In this document: positions 52,843 to 60,873 of the stretch, piece by piece | Layout of the letters: each line of letters opens with the position of its first letter | How positions within the stretch are numbered: position 1 is the stretch's first letter | Assembly: GCA_026625625.1 (NCBI GenBank) | Contig: CP113055.1 | Span: forward strand, 64,501 to 128,500 | Reading direction: 5' to 3' | Length of the DNA stretch: 64,000 nucleotides | Origin: Blastomonas sp. SL216 | Lineage (GTDB): Bacteria > Pseudomonadota > Alphaproteobacteria > Sphingomonadales > Sphingomonadaceae | Notes under the pieces: generated by a model | Databases searched by the model: none | Told to the model about the DNA's origin: nothing | What the model saw: only the letters and a program-made list of their open reading frames with translations | Program-made: the position numbers and the translations under genes

Positions 52843-54210
52843 GTGTCCAAGATTGCATCTGTCAGGTGGCTTGCCGCCTGTGCCGCGCTGTGTGCCAGCA
52901 CCAGCGCCTTCGCCCAGCAGACCACCACGCCCACTCCGCCGCCGAACATTGCCAACTATCAGGAGCTGCGCAAATCGTTCCGCATCGGCATCCGTGTCAC
53001 CAACCAGCTCAACAATTTTGACCAGTCGGCACGGTTCGAGCAGGACACGATCGAGGACATCACCGATTTTCTCGACCCGCGCCTGATCGCGACAGTGGTC
53101 GGCACGCAGAACGCGTTTTTCGGAGCGGTCTCGTCGGTCTTCGATATTCGCGGCGGTACCGCAGTCGCCGGTTATGCGCAGAACAGCGCGCTGCTGACCG
53201 TGACCGTGGTCTCGCCGACCGGAGAGATCATCCGGCAGGAAAACGGCGCGCCGTGTACGTTCACTTTCAACGGCCAGAACCGTCTGCAATCCTTCGATGC
53301 ATTCGACGCTGCCGTTGATGACGAGAATACGCCGACGTCGCAGGCGATCCTGGGCTGTCTTTCGCGCTCGTTCGCGCGCTTCTCGCCCGCCGATCCGCTG
53401 GCCGGCAACCCGAACAGCCTACAGGCCGCGCTCACCCGCAGCGCGCTGGACCTTAGCAATGGCGATTCCGCGATCGAGCAGGATCCGGTGCCCGAGGGCG
53501 TCGCGGTGCCCAATGATCCCTGGCTGGTCGGCGCGACCTACAATACCGGATCAGCAGGCCGGTTCGATATCGACCGGGTCGATGCGCGCGTGCAGCGCAG
53601 CTTCCGCATCTTCGAGGGCCATCGCGCCATGCTGAAGATCGATCTGCCGCTCAACTATTCGCGCATCAACGGCGCGGACACCTACAGCGCGCAGCTCGGC
53701 ATCGGGCTTGAAGTGCCGCTGATCGACCGCAAATGGTCGATCGAACCGCGCATCGGCTATGGCGCGGTCTATTCCGAGGATCTTGGTTCGGTCGGTCATA
53801 TCCTGCAGGGATCGATCACCAGCCGCTATGTCATCAATGGCGTGGGGCGCGGACGGTTCGTCATCGGCAACATGGTCGGCTATGCCCAGACGCTCGATAC
53901 GCCGGGGACCAGTGCCAATATCAACCCCGATCTGAAGAACTGGTCGCTGCGCAACGGCATCGCCTATGACCTGCCGCTCAAGGCGCGGCTGTTCAGCCGG
54001 GGCAGCTCGATGCGCGCCAGCTATGCGTTCACGCAATATCTGGGCAGCGACCTGCGCAACAACAGCTTCCACGAAGCGACCCTGTCCTTCGGCCTGCGCG
54101 GCCGCGAGGATTCGCCGCGGGCGACGCGTGACCTGATCCGCATCAACCTGAGCACGATCCAGGCGCGCGACTTCAGCAGCTATACCATAGGCGTTGGCTT
54201 CCGCTTCTGA
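52843..54210 (+). CDS. Predicted outer-membrane beta-barrel protein, first gene of the caspase operon
   Basis: A 455-residue exported protein with signal peptide (VRWLAACAALCASTSAFAQ). It has many alternating amphipathic strands (RAMLKIDLPLNYSRINGADTYSAQLGIGLEVPL; LSFGLRGREDSPRATRDLIRINL) and ends in YTIGVGFRF with a C-terminal Phe, the signature of BAM-inserted barrels. The middle (about residues 80-190) has no clear barrel pattern and could be a periplasmic or surface domain. Function unknown. The start is a GTG at 52843 after AGGGGG. Its TGA shares a base with the next ATG (TGATG), so it is translated with the caspase-FGE gene. Confidence 0.75.
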   Translation: MSKIASVRWLAACAALCASTSAFAQQTTTPTPPPNIANYQELRKSFRIGIRVTNQLNNFDQSARFEQDTIEDITDFLDPRLIATVVGTQNAFFGAVSSVFDIRGGTAVAGYAQNSALLTVTVVSPTGEIIRQENGAPCTFTFNGQNRLQSFDAFDAAVDDENTPTSQAILGCLSRSFARFSPADPLAGNPNSLQAALTRSALDLSNGDSAIEQDPVPEGVAVPNDPWLVGATYNTGSAGRFDIDRVDARVQRSFRIFEGHRAMLKIDLPLNYSRINGADTYSAQLGIGLEVPLIDRKWSIEPRIGYGAVYSEDLGSVGHILQGSITSRYVINGVGRGRFVIGNMVGYAQTLDTPGTSANINPDLKNWSLRNGIAYDLPLKARLFSRGSSMRASYAFTQYLGSDLRNNSFHEATLSFGLRGREDSPRATRDLIRINLSTIQARDFSSYTIGVGFRF

Positions 54211-55799
54211 TGGTGAGGATGCTTCTTCTGCTGGTCGCCCTTGCGGCCAGCCTGGGGCTTTCCCCCGTGGCGCATGGCCAGGCCGGGGCGCGTGAACCGC
54301 GCCTCGCCCTGGTCATTGCCAATGGCAATTACCGGGGTTTCGACCGGCTGTCGGCGACGTTTGACGATGGCGAACGGATATCCGCCGCGCTCAGCGCCAC
54401 CGGCTTTGTCGATGGGTCTGGCAGCGGTGCGGTGCGCACCAGGCGGGATCTGACGGCGGCGCAGATGGAGGCGGAGATTGCCGCCTTTCGCGCGGCGCTG
54501 GCCGCCGCCGGGCCAGAGGCGTTCGGCGTGCTCTATTTCTCCGGCCATGGCGTCGCATTGGGCAGCGGCGGCGACGTGCAGATGGTGCCGGTGGATATCG
54601 GCAAGAGCGAACTGTCCGCATCGGCCAGCCTTTCGCGCTCGGCGGTCACGCGCACGCTGATGGCATCGGGCGCGCGCAATGTGCTGGTCGTGCTCGACAT
54701 GTGCCGCAACGTCATCGCGCTGCCGACGCTGCCGGTTGCCACCGATGATGCGGTGACCGGCGGCGCTGCCATCGAGGTGACCGGCAGCAAGGGCCTCAAG
54801 CGCGTGCTGCGCTCCGCCCAGAGCCCGATCCGCCCCGATCAGGGCTATCTGGTCGCCTTTTCGACCAGCGCCGATCAGTTCGCCTTCGACAACGGCATCT
54901 TTTCCAAGGTGCTGGCCGAAGAGATCCGCCGCCCGCAGCAGAACATCGCCGACGCGATGAAGCGGGTTTCGGATCGCGTCGCGATGGCCAAGGCGTCGAG
55001 CTTCCAGAAGCCGACCTTCGACTATGGGCTGCAGGGACAACCGCCGTGTTTCGTCTCGTGCGATCCTTCCAGCGGCAACCGCTTCTATGATTGCGCCAAT
55101 TGCCCCTGGATGCGCATCGTGCCCGCCGGCAGCGCGCTGGTCGGATCGCCGCCGTCCGAGCCGGGGCGCGGCAAGGACGAGCCTGCACAGACACGGGCTA
55201 GCATAGCGCGCGATTTCGCGATCGGCGTGTACGAGGTGACCGTGGCCGAATGGACCGCCTGCGTGCGCGACGGGGCCTGCCCGAAGCTGACCACATGGGC
55301 GGCGGACAATCCCAATCCGCTGATCCCGGCGACCAGCATCAGCCATGACGATGCCCTGGCCTTTCTGGGCTGGTTGTCGCGCCAGTCGGGCCGCGCGTAT
55401 CGGCTGCCCAGCGATGCGGAATGGGAATATGCCAGCAGGGCAGGGGCCTCCAGCGCCTTTCCCTGGGGCGATGGCATCACGCCTTCGGATGCCAATTACG
55501 ATCATACCGCGCGCTATCAGGGATCGCCGACCTCGCCCTATCGCGGCTATCCCGAAGCGGTGTCCGGCTATCCGCCCAATGCCTTCGGCCTGTACCAGAT
55601 GCAGGGCAATGTCTGGGAATGGACCTCCGCTTGTATCGATCCCGCCTGCCGCAACCGCGCGTTGCGGGGGGGATCGTTCGAAAGCGTGCCCGGCGAGCTG
55701 CGCGCGGCCAATCGGTTCGGGCTGGCAGCGGCCAAGCGGCGCGACGATGTCGGCCTCAGGGTCGCGCGCGATCTGGAGTCGGACGAGGGCGGGGGCTGA
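54210..55799 (+). CDS. Exported caspase-like protease fused to an FGE/SUMF1-type domain
   Basis: A 529-residue protein. A signal peptide (MLLLLVALAASLGLSPVAHGQ) is followed by a caspase p20 domain (about 30-270) with the catalytic His113 in LYFSGHGVAL and Cys165 in VVLDMCRNV. A linker with CFVSC (280-284) and DCANC (295-298) leads into an FGE/sulfatase-modifying-factor-like domain (about 300-520): MRIVPAGSALVGSPPSEPG, AIGVYEVTVAEW, YRLPSDAEWEYASRAG, GNVWEWTSACI and LRGGSF. FGE-like domains may bind substrates or act as redox modules; activity is not shown. It is coupled to the barrel gene upstream and lies 3 bases from the second caspase gene. Confidence 0.9.
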   Translation: MVRMLLLLVALAASLGLSPVAHGQAGAREPRLALVIANGNYRGFDRLSATFDDGERISAALSATGFVDGSGSGAVRTRRDLTAAQMEAEIAAFRAALAAAGPEAFGVLYFSGHGVALGSGGDVQMVPVDIGKSELSASASLSRSAVTRTLMASGARNVLVVLDMCRNVIALPTLPVATDDAVTGGAAIEVTGSKGLKRVLRSAQSPIRPDQGYLVAFSTSADQFAFDNGIFSKVLAEEIRRPQQNIADAMKRVSDRVAMAKASSFQKPTFDYGLQGQPPCFVSCDPSSGNRFYDCANCPWMRIVPAGSALVGSPPSEPGRGKDEPAQTRASIARDFAIGVYEVTVAEWTACVRDGACPKLTTWAADNPNPLIPATSISHDDALAFLGWLSRQSGRAYRLPSDAEWEYASRAGASSAFPWGDGITPSDANYDHTARYQGSPTSPYRGYPEAVSGYPPNAFGLYQMQGNVWEWTSACIDPACRNRALRGGSFESVPGELRAANRFGLAAAKRRDDVGLRVARDLESDEGGG

Positions 55800-55802
55800 A
55801 CG

Positions 55803-57455
55803 GTGCACGGGCTGAGTCTGGTCACGGCATTGGTGCTGACGCTGCTGGCATCGTCCGCCGCCCATGCGGAAACGCGGGCGATCCTGATCGGCGTATCGCG
55901 CTACCAGTCGCAGGCCATTCCCGATCTTGCGGGGCCGGCCAATGATCTGAAGGCCATGGAGGGGCTGGCCCAGTCGATGGCGGCGACCGATATCGTCGCG
56001 CTGCGCGATGGCGCGGTCAGCCGGTCGAGCGTCGAAACCGCGATCCACGACATGGGCCTGCGCGTGCAGCCCGGCGACTGGGTGCTGTTCTACTTTTCCG
56101 GCCATGGCGCGCAGGCGCTGGCGCAGAATCCGAGCGAGGCCGATGGCGAGTTCGATCAGTTCGTCCCCCTGCCGGGCTTCGACCCAGACCAGCAGGACCC
56201 GGAAACGTTCATCGTCGACAAGGACTTTTACGCGTGGATGAAGCGCTATCTGCCGCTCGAGGTTGCGATCCTGATGGTGGTCGACAGCTGCCATTCGGGC
56301 ACGATGCACCGTGCAATCGACCCACGCAGCTATGCCTTCACGCCGCGTATCGCCTTTCGCCCGGGCGATGCGCGCGCGATCCAGCTCACCGCCAGGCCGG
56401 GGCCAAGGCTGGGTGCGCTGAGAAGCGAGCCAGGTGATACAGGGGCGGTGGCGGCGCGCCGCGACGACCTGCCCAACCTGGTCTATATCGGTGCGTCGCG
56501 CGACGATCAGCTCGCCCTCGAAGCCGAGCTGCCGCAGGAGGGGGCACCGCAGCGCGGGGTGCTGACCTATGCCTTCGAACAGGCCTTCACGCTGCCCGGT
56601 GCAGTGGAAACCTCGCCGATTGCCGATCTGGATGGCGACGGGCAGGTCTCGGTGATCGAGATCGGGTCCTATCTCAACAGCCAGGTCCGGATGCTGACCG
56701 CTCAACGGCAGGAAAGCACCCTGTTCTTCCCCAGCAACTGGGCGGAACGGCCGCTGCTGTCGTCGCTGCCTGCGCCGCGGCTCGATTATGATCTGCCGCA
56801 GCCACAGGTCATCATTGCCGGGCAGACCGATGCCATGGCCATGCCCGGCAGCGCGACCGCCTGGCGGATTGCGGCCTCATCGAACGATGCCGATTTCCTC
56901 TGGGTGTTGAGCACGCGCGAGGTGCTGCGCCGGTCGGGCGACATTGTCGCCACCGGGATCGACAGCCCGATCGCCTTTTCTGGCGTGATGGACAAATGGC
57001 AGATGGTGATGACGCTGCGGCCTTTGGTGTCCGAACTGGCGATGCGGTTGACGGTGAACCCGCTGGGATCGGACGAGCTTTATGCGCAAGGCACGCCGAT
57101 CAGCATGCTGCTCGCCCGCACCAGGCGCGGAGGCGGGGCGCTGCATGCCACGGTGTTCAACCTGGCGTCGGACGGGACGGTGCAGCTCATCTACCCGCTC
57201 GATGCCGATGGTGCTGGGATGCTCGACGACGCCCTGCGCCAGTCGCTGCTGGAAACCGTGGTGGTGCCGCCTTTCGGGGTCGATCATGTCATCGCGCTGG
57301 CGACGCCGGAGCCGCCTGAGGCCTTGCGTGCGGCGCTGCGCAATGCCGATGGCCAGCGCGCTGCTGCAGGGCTGGCGGGGATCATCCGCAGCGAACTGAA
57401 GCGGGCGCGCGGCAAGGGATCGCTGTCGATCGCGGAACTCTACACCGCGCCCTAG
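55803..57455 (+). CDS. Exported caspase-like protease with EF-hand-type loop
   Basis: A 550-residue protein with a signal peptide (LSLVTALVLTLLASSAAHA). The caspase domain (about 24-300) has His101 in FYFSGHGAQAL and Cys163 in VVDSCHSGTMHR, with ASRDDQLALE and GVLTYAFEQAF completing the p10-like part. At 275-286 DLDGDGQVSVIE fits the EF-hand calcium loop (D1, D3, D5, then E12). The C-terminal ~200 residues resemble DUF4384-type surface modules (FNLASDGTVQLIYPLDADG). The start is a GTG at 55803, three bases after the caspase-FGE stop. Substrate and trigger are unknown. Confidence 0.9.
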   Translation: MHGLSLVTALVLTLLASSAAHAETRAILIGVSRYQSQAIPDLAGPANDLKAMEGLAQSMAATDIVALRDGAVSRSSVETAIHDMGLRVQPGDWVLFYFSGHGAQALAQNPSEADGEFDQFVPLPGFDPDQQDPETFIVDKDFYAWMKRYLPLEVAILMVVDSCHSGTMHRAIDPRSYAFTPRIAFRPGDARAIQLTARPGPRLGALRSEPGDTGAVAARRDDLPNLVYIGASRDDQLALEAELPQEGAPQRGVLTYAFEQAFTLPGAVETSPIADLDGDGQVSVIEIGSYLNSQVRMLTAQRQESTLFFPSNWAERPLLSSLPAPRLDYDLPQPQVIIAGQTDAMAMPGSATAWRIAASSNDADFLWVLSTREVLRRSGDIVATGIDSPIAFSGVMDKWQMVMTLRPLVSELAMRLTVNPLGSDELYAQGTPISMLLARTRRGGGALHATVFNLASDGTVQLIYPLDADGAGMLDDALRQSLLETVVVPPFGVDHVIALATPEPPEALRAALRNADGQRAAAGLAGIIRSELKRARGKGSLSIAELYTAP

Positions 57456-57475
57456 CGCGGGCTGTTCCCAATAAA

Positions 57476-57509
57476 CAAGGGGACGCCTCCTCCCGAAGAC
57501 GCCCCCTTG
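57476..57509 (+). terminator. Likely terminator of the caspase operon
   Basis: CAAGGGG pairs with CCCCTTG (57476-57482 with 57503-57509) and CG/CG pairs continue inward, with mismatches. It lies 21 bases after the last caspase stop and before the convergent mucR gene. There is no good T run, so strength is uncertain. Confidence 0.5.
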
Positions 57510-57536
57510 CCAGACCTGAACACTGAAATCAGGCAA

Positions 57537-57965
57537 TCAGGCCTTTTTCTTGCGACCGCCACCGCGGCCCTGCTTGCCCAGGCCAATCTGCAGCGCCAGC
57601 TCGCGGCGGCGCTCGGCATAGCTGGGGGCAACCATCGGATAGTCCTTGGGCAGGCCCCATTTGGCGCGATAGTCATCGGGCGTCATGTTGTAATGGACCA
57701 TCAGATGGCGCTTGAGCATGCGCAGCTTCTTGCCATCCTCCAGGCAGACGAGGTGGTCGGGCTTGATCGAAGACCGGATCGGAACGGCCGGTTCCTTGGG
57801 CGCTTCCGGCTCGGGCTCTTGGGGCTGGCTGATGCCCTGAAGCGCGGCATGGACCGAGGAAATGAGCTGCGGAATATCCGAATTGGCGACTTTGTTGTTG
57901 CTCAAATGGGCAACGACAATATCAGCGGTCAAAGAAATCAAGCTTTCCACATCTTCCATAGTCAC
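57537..57965 (-). CDS. mucR: MucR/Ros-family transcriptional regulator
   Basis: A 142-residue regulator with the prokaryotic zinc-finger fold: VCLEDGKKLRMLKRHLMVHYNMTPDDYRAKWGLPKDYPMVAPSYAERRRELA. The second metal ligand is Asp instead of Cys (CLED), as in many MucR proteins. The acidic Pro-rich linker EPEPEAPKEP joins it to an N-terminal oligomerisation helix. MucR proteins are H-NS-like global silencers of surface, exopolysaccharide and virulence genes in alphaproteobacteria. It is transcribed towards, and ends close to, the caspase operon. Start MTMEDVES at 57965 or MEDVES at 57959. Confidence 0.93.
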   Translation of the reverse strand: MTMEDVESLISLTADIVVAHLSNNKVANSDIPQLISSVHAALQGISQPQEPEPEAPKEPAVPIRSSIKPDHLVCLEDGKKLRMLKRHLMVHYNMTPDDYRAKWGLPKDYPMVAPSYAERRRELALQIGLGKQGRGGGRKKKA

Positions 57966-58123
57966 ACCTGCTTAGTCGATTCATCCAAATTGGTGCGACT
58001 ATTAGTCCGTTATGGATCAAATGCAAAGCATAACTGTGGCTGAGGCCTGCCCCGGACTGGACGGATGATTTTACACCAATGGGCTGGTGCAAGCTGCATG
58101 GCGTTGCTGCGCGATGGCTGAAC

Positions 58124-58777
58124 TCAGGCTGAATCCGGGCTGCAGGGACTGTTGCCCTGCGGAATATAGGCCGCCAATGCGGCAAGCACATCTTGAACGC
58201 CCTTTAGCGAAGAATTGGCGGAAATCTGCCGGATTGCGGGCCGTACCGGCAGCCGGTAGCTGATGATGCCAGCCTCTGTTTCCTGCTTTTGCGCACCGAT
58301 GGAAAGGATGAAGCGGATCGCGGGCATGTTCTCTGCCATGGTCTGGACTTCCAGCTCGCACATCTCCTCCACCTCGCAGTGGATCAGCAGGACCGTGGTC
58401 AGCATGCGGGCCAGACCCTGTCCGTGATAGTCATCGAGCACCGCGATCGAGAACTCTCCGGCGCGCGGATGGTCCTCGCTGCGAATCGCATGCACCGCGC
58501 CGACTGCCGGATTGTCCAGGCCATCCAGATGGATCGCACCCCAGGCGATATGGTCATGACCGTCGGCGTCGAGCAACCGGTCGATGACCGGGTCGGAGGG
58601 CATGGGCTGAACCGAAAAGAACCGCATATAGCGCGATTGTTCGGACAGCCGGGCAATGCCCTCGCGCATGCGCAACTCGTCTGACTGGCGGATCGAACGC
58701 AGGCAGATGCGTTTGCCGTCCGCGGTCTCGGTTTCGATGATCTCGTCGCGAAGCTGCCGCCAACGGCCCGTGCTCAC
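58124..58777 (-). CDS. GNAT-family acetyltransferase
   Basis: A 217-residue acyltransferase. CLRSIRQSDELRMREGIARLSEQSRYMRFFS starts the fold, and the acetyl-CoA loop appears as IAVLDDYHGQGLARMLTTVLL (R/Q-x-x-G-x-A-like). The short N- and C-terminal additions are not recognised. The R-FFS pattern is like the GNAT part of protein acetyltransferase Pat, but no CoA-ligase domain is present. The start is a GTG at 58777 with GGAGATGG upstream; the longer upstream frame overlaps the next regulator. The substrate is unknown. Confidence 0.82.
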   Translation of the reverse strand: MSTGRWRQLRDEIIETETADGKRICLRSIRQSDELRMREGIARLSEQSRYMRFFSVQPMPSDPVIDRLLDADGHDHIAWGAIHLDGLDNPAVGAVHAIRSEDHPRAGEFSIAVLDDYHGQGLARMLTTVLLIHCEVEEMCELEVQTMAENMPAIRFILSIGAQKQETEAGIISYRLPVRPAIRQISANSSLKGVQDVLAALAAYIPQGNSPCSPDSA

Positions 58778-58854
58778 CTGTCCATCTCCATCCGGTATCT
58801 GCCCCGGCGATGATGCCACATTTCCCCGCGATTGCGCAGGACAAAGCGGCCGGA

Positions 58855-59286
58855 TCAGGCGGTGATCAGTTCCTCCCGCAGCGCATCGACCCATTTGGCG
58901 ATGGCGCGGAACGCCTTTTCGGTCATGCGCAGATAGACCTTGCGATGGTCCTCCGGATCCTTTTCACGCCGCACCAGGCCCTGTTTCATCATCCTGTCGA
59001 TATAGCGCAGCGATGTCGTGGCGGGGCGGCGCGAGGCGACGCATGCGCTGGTCACCGATACGTCGCGCCCGGTGATATGGCCGACGAACAGGTCCAGCAG
59101 CATGTCCCATGCCGGGTCTGACAGCAGGTTGGGTCCGGCAATCGCGTCGCGCTGGCTGCGCAGCTTGAGATAGCGGCTGGCCGCTTCGGCGCGCGCCTTC
59201 CAGGGTTCATTGGCATCGAGCAGCGGCTTTGAGGGCTGCGGCTGGTCGGTTTCGGGCACGAGGATCAGGCAATAGAATTGGGTCAT
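58855..59286 (-). CDS. Winged-helix (MarR-like) regulator
   Basis: A 143-residue protein with a winged-helix DNA-binding region: LSDPAWDMLLDLFVGH, VTSACVASRRPATTSLRYIDRMMKQGLVRREKDPEDHRKVYLRMTEK. The DPEDHRKVYL wing matches MarR-type proteins. N-terminal 45 residues are unlike MarR helices and contain a Pro-rich patch. The ATG at 59286 overlaps the upstream membrane-protein stop by ATGA, coupling the two. Confidence 0.82.
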   Translation of the reverse strand: MTQFYCLILVPETDQPQPSKPLLDANEPWKARAEAASRYLKLRSQRDAIAGPNLLSDPAWDMLLDLFVGHITGRDVSVTSACVASRRPATTSLRYIDRMMKQGLVRREKDPEDHRKVYLRMTEKAFRAIAKWVDALREELITA

Positions 59287-59705
59287 TGGGGGGGTACCAG
59301 ACGTCTGAATGCGCGATGATCAAGATAGACCCCGGCCACCATGCTGAGCAGCAGGGGGACGACCCAGAAGGTGGCGATCGCCGAATAGATTTTCGGCAGG
59401 TAATCGGGGGCGATGATCGTTGCAAAATGGGTGGCGACGGTCAGAAGCTGAAAGGCGGTGATCCACAACGGCCAGTACCGGTCGCTCCGCAGCGCGAACA
59501 CATAGGCGGCAACCAGATAGGCGGTATCGACCGCCATGAGCGGCCAGTGCGTCTGCCGCCATTCGGTGTCCATGGTCTGCGCGGCCCAAGTGAGCAGGGT
59601 CGCGATCAGGAACAGCGTGACGGCCCGTTTGCCTTCAGCTTCGCCGTGCAGCCAGACAAAGCCGCAGCTCAGCGATGCGAGGAGCCAGAAGATGATGGGT
59701 ATCAT
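59283..59705 (-). CDS. Small multi-pass membrane protein, function unknown
   Basis: A 140-residue protein with about four helices: IIFWLLASLSCGFVWLHG, AVTLFLIATLLTWAAQTM, LMAVDTAYLVAAYVFALRS and YSAIATFWVVPLLLSMVAGVYL. It is translationally coupled to the winged-helix regulator (ATGA). The pairing of a small membrane protein with a MarR-like regulator suggests a membrane signal relay, but this is inference. Confidence 0.72.
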   Translation of the reverse strand: MIPIIFWLLASLSCGFVWLHGEAEGKRAVTLFLIATLLTWAAQTMDTEWRQTHWPLMAVDTAYLVAAYVFALRSDRYWPLWITAFQLLTVATHFATIIAPDYLPKIYSAIATFWVVPLLLSMVAGVYLDHRAFRRLVPPQ

Positions 59706-59736
59706 GACATAGGCTCATCGCATCGCTGGGCAGGCA

Positions 59737-60087
59737 TCAGCCGAAAGCGGTCTCGGCTTCCGGCTCAGCTTCCTGGAGCGACCCGGAAAGCGGCGTTTCG
59801 CCAGGGCAGCCGACGTTCATCGGGGCCTGGTCGCTGCGGCGCTTTACCGCATTGAGATGACCGACCAGCTTCACCATGCTGCCGCGTGCGGAGATCAGAT
59901 GACCGGTGCTTTCATGGATGGTGCGCAGGGCGATCTGTGATTCGCGGGCGGGAACTTCGGAAAGCGCGGTTGCTTCCAGCATGGTCACCGACAGCCGGGC
60001 CGCATCCAGGATGGCGCGGTCATAGCTGGCGAAGGATGAGCGGGTATCCTGGGCGACAATGCGGACGGCGTTGCCATCGATATGCAT
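59737..60087 (-). CDS. Small helical protein, function unknown
   Basis: A 116-residue protein, predicted mostly helical in the first 85 residues (DARLSVTMLEATALSEV, HESTGHLISARGSMVKLVGHLNAVKR), with a Glu/Pro-rich tail. GGAGAAG lies before the ATG at 60087. No family recognised. It lies between the LuxR-type regulator and the membrane-protein/winged-helix pair on the same strand. Confidence 0.65.
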   Translation of the reverse strand: MHIDGNAVRIVAQDTRSSFASYDRAILDAARLSVTMLEATALSEVPARESQIALRTIHESTGHLISARGSMVKLVGHLNAVKRRSDQAPMNVGCPGETPLSGSLQEAEPEAETAFG

Positions 60088-60140
60088 GGGTCTTCTCCTT
60101 CTCGCACCGGGCAGGGTGCAGCGGTTGCCAAGACAACAGA

Positions 60141-60644
60141 TCAGCTGAACGCCTTGAGCGCTCCGCCCAGCACCAGCGCGAAAGCCGTGGTGTAGATCAG
60201 CGACAGCCCTGCAATCCGCAGGATGGTCGAGGTCTTCTGGCTAGCGTCCAGCGATGGTCTGATGCCGCCGAGCGGAGGATAACCGAGCCGGGTCTGCCAC
60301 TGGCCGGTGGCGGTCTGGCCCGGCTCGTCTTCAGCCGGCACCACAGGAGGTGTCACATCCGGCACGGGTCCGACAACCGGTGCCGGTTTGAGTTCAAAAG
60401 ACTTGAATGGCCGGTATTGCGGGCTTTCGGCAAGCCAGCGTGCCGCCGTACGGCGGTCGGGCGCACCCATCGCGGTCTTGGCGCGCTGGAGATACTGGTC
60501 GACCGTCATCGGGGTCAGGCCCAGCTGCTTGGCAATTTCCTTTGAAGTATAACCGTCCGCGACGAGACGCAGACAATTGACCTGAACATCGGTCAACTCT
60601 GCGCGACTTGGCTCCAAAACATTGCCCCCGATTTGACGGTCCAT
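60141..60644 (-). CDS. LuxR-type HTH protein with C-terminal membrane anchor
   Basis: A 167-residue protein. The N-terminal HTH (about 17-72) is of the LuxR/GerE class: LTDVQVNCLRLVADGYTSKEIAKQLGLTPMTVDQYLQRAKTAMGAPDRRTAARWL. A Pro/Val-rich linker leads to a C-terminal transmembrane helix (LRIAGLSLIYTTAFALVLGGAL). No receiver or ligand-binding domain is present. A DNA-binding head tethered by a C-terminal anchor resembles membrane-bound one-component regulators, orientation reversed from ToxR only in anchor position. It is the first gene of the 60.6-57.5 kb cluster. Confidence 0.85.
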   Translation of the reverse strand: MDRQIGGNVLEPSRAELTDVQVNCLRLVADGYTSKEIAKQLGLTPMTVDQYLQRAKTAMGAPDRRTAARWLAESPQYRPFKSFELKPAPVVGPVPDVTPPVVPAEDEPGQTATGQWQTRLGYPPLGGIRPSLDASQKTSTILRIAGLSLIYTTAFALVLGGALKAFS

Positions 60645-60809
60645 CCAGTTTGGATAACATTAACCTTCACTTCGGATATATCCCATTCGCAGCCATAATG
60701 GAACGGTCCCGACTCGGGACTTTCAAGTTGCATCCGATCCGGTGTCATCGGGCGATTGCAACGCGATTCACCCTCATCTTGAACGCAGCGTGTGCGCACA
60801 CACCGACCG

Positions 60810-60838
60810 CTGGTGCGAATCGCTGCGACTCGCACCAG
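60810..60838. terminator. Hairpin after cysK (possible terminator)
   Basis: Perfect 9-bp stem CTGGTGCGA / TCGCACCAG (60810-60818 with 60830-60838) with an 11-base loop. It lies 36 bases downstream of cysK on the minus strand. No T run is seen, so the terminator role is not certain. Confidence 0.4.
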
Positions 60839-60873
60839 CCCTGGCCATCGGTCACGCCGGAACGGACAGGCGC

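Noticed and set aside
54180-56705. Very long open frame (841 codons) on the minus strand opposite the caspase operon
   Set aside because: It mirrors the codon structure of the plus-strand caspase genes and is His/Arg/Gln-rich with no domain. In high-GC DNA such antisense frames are common, and the caspase frames have clear catalytic motifs and signal peptides.
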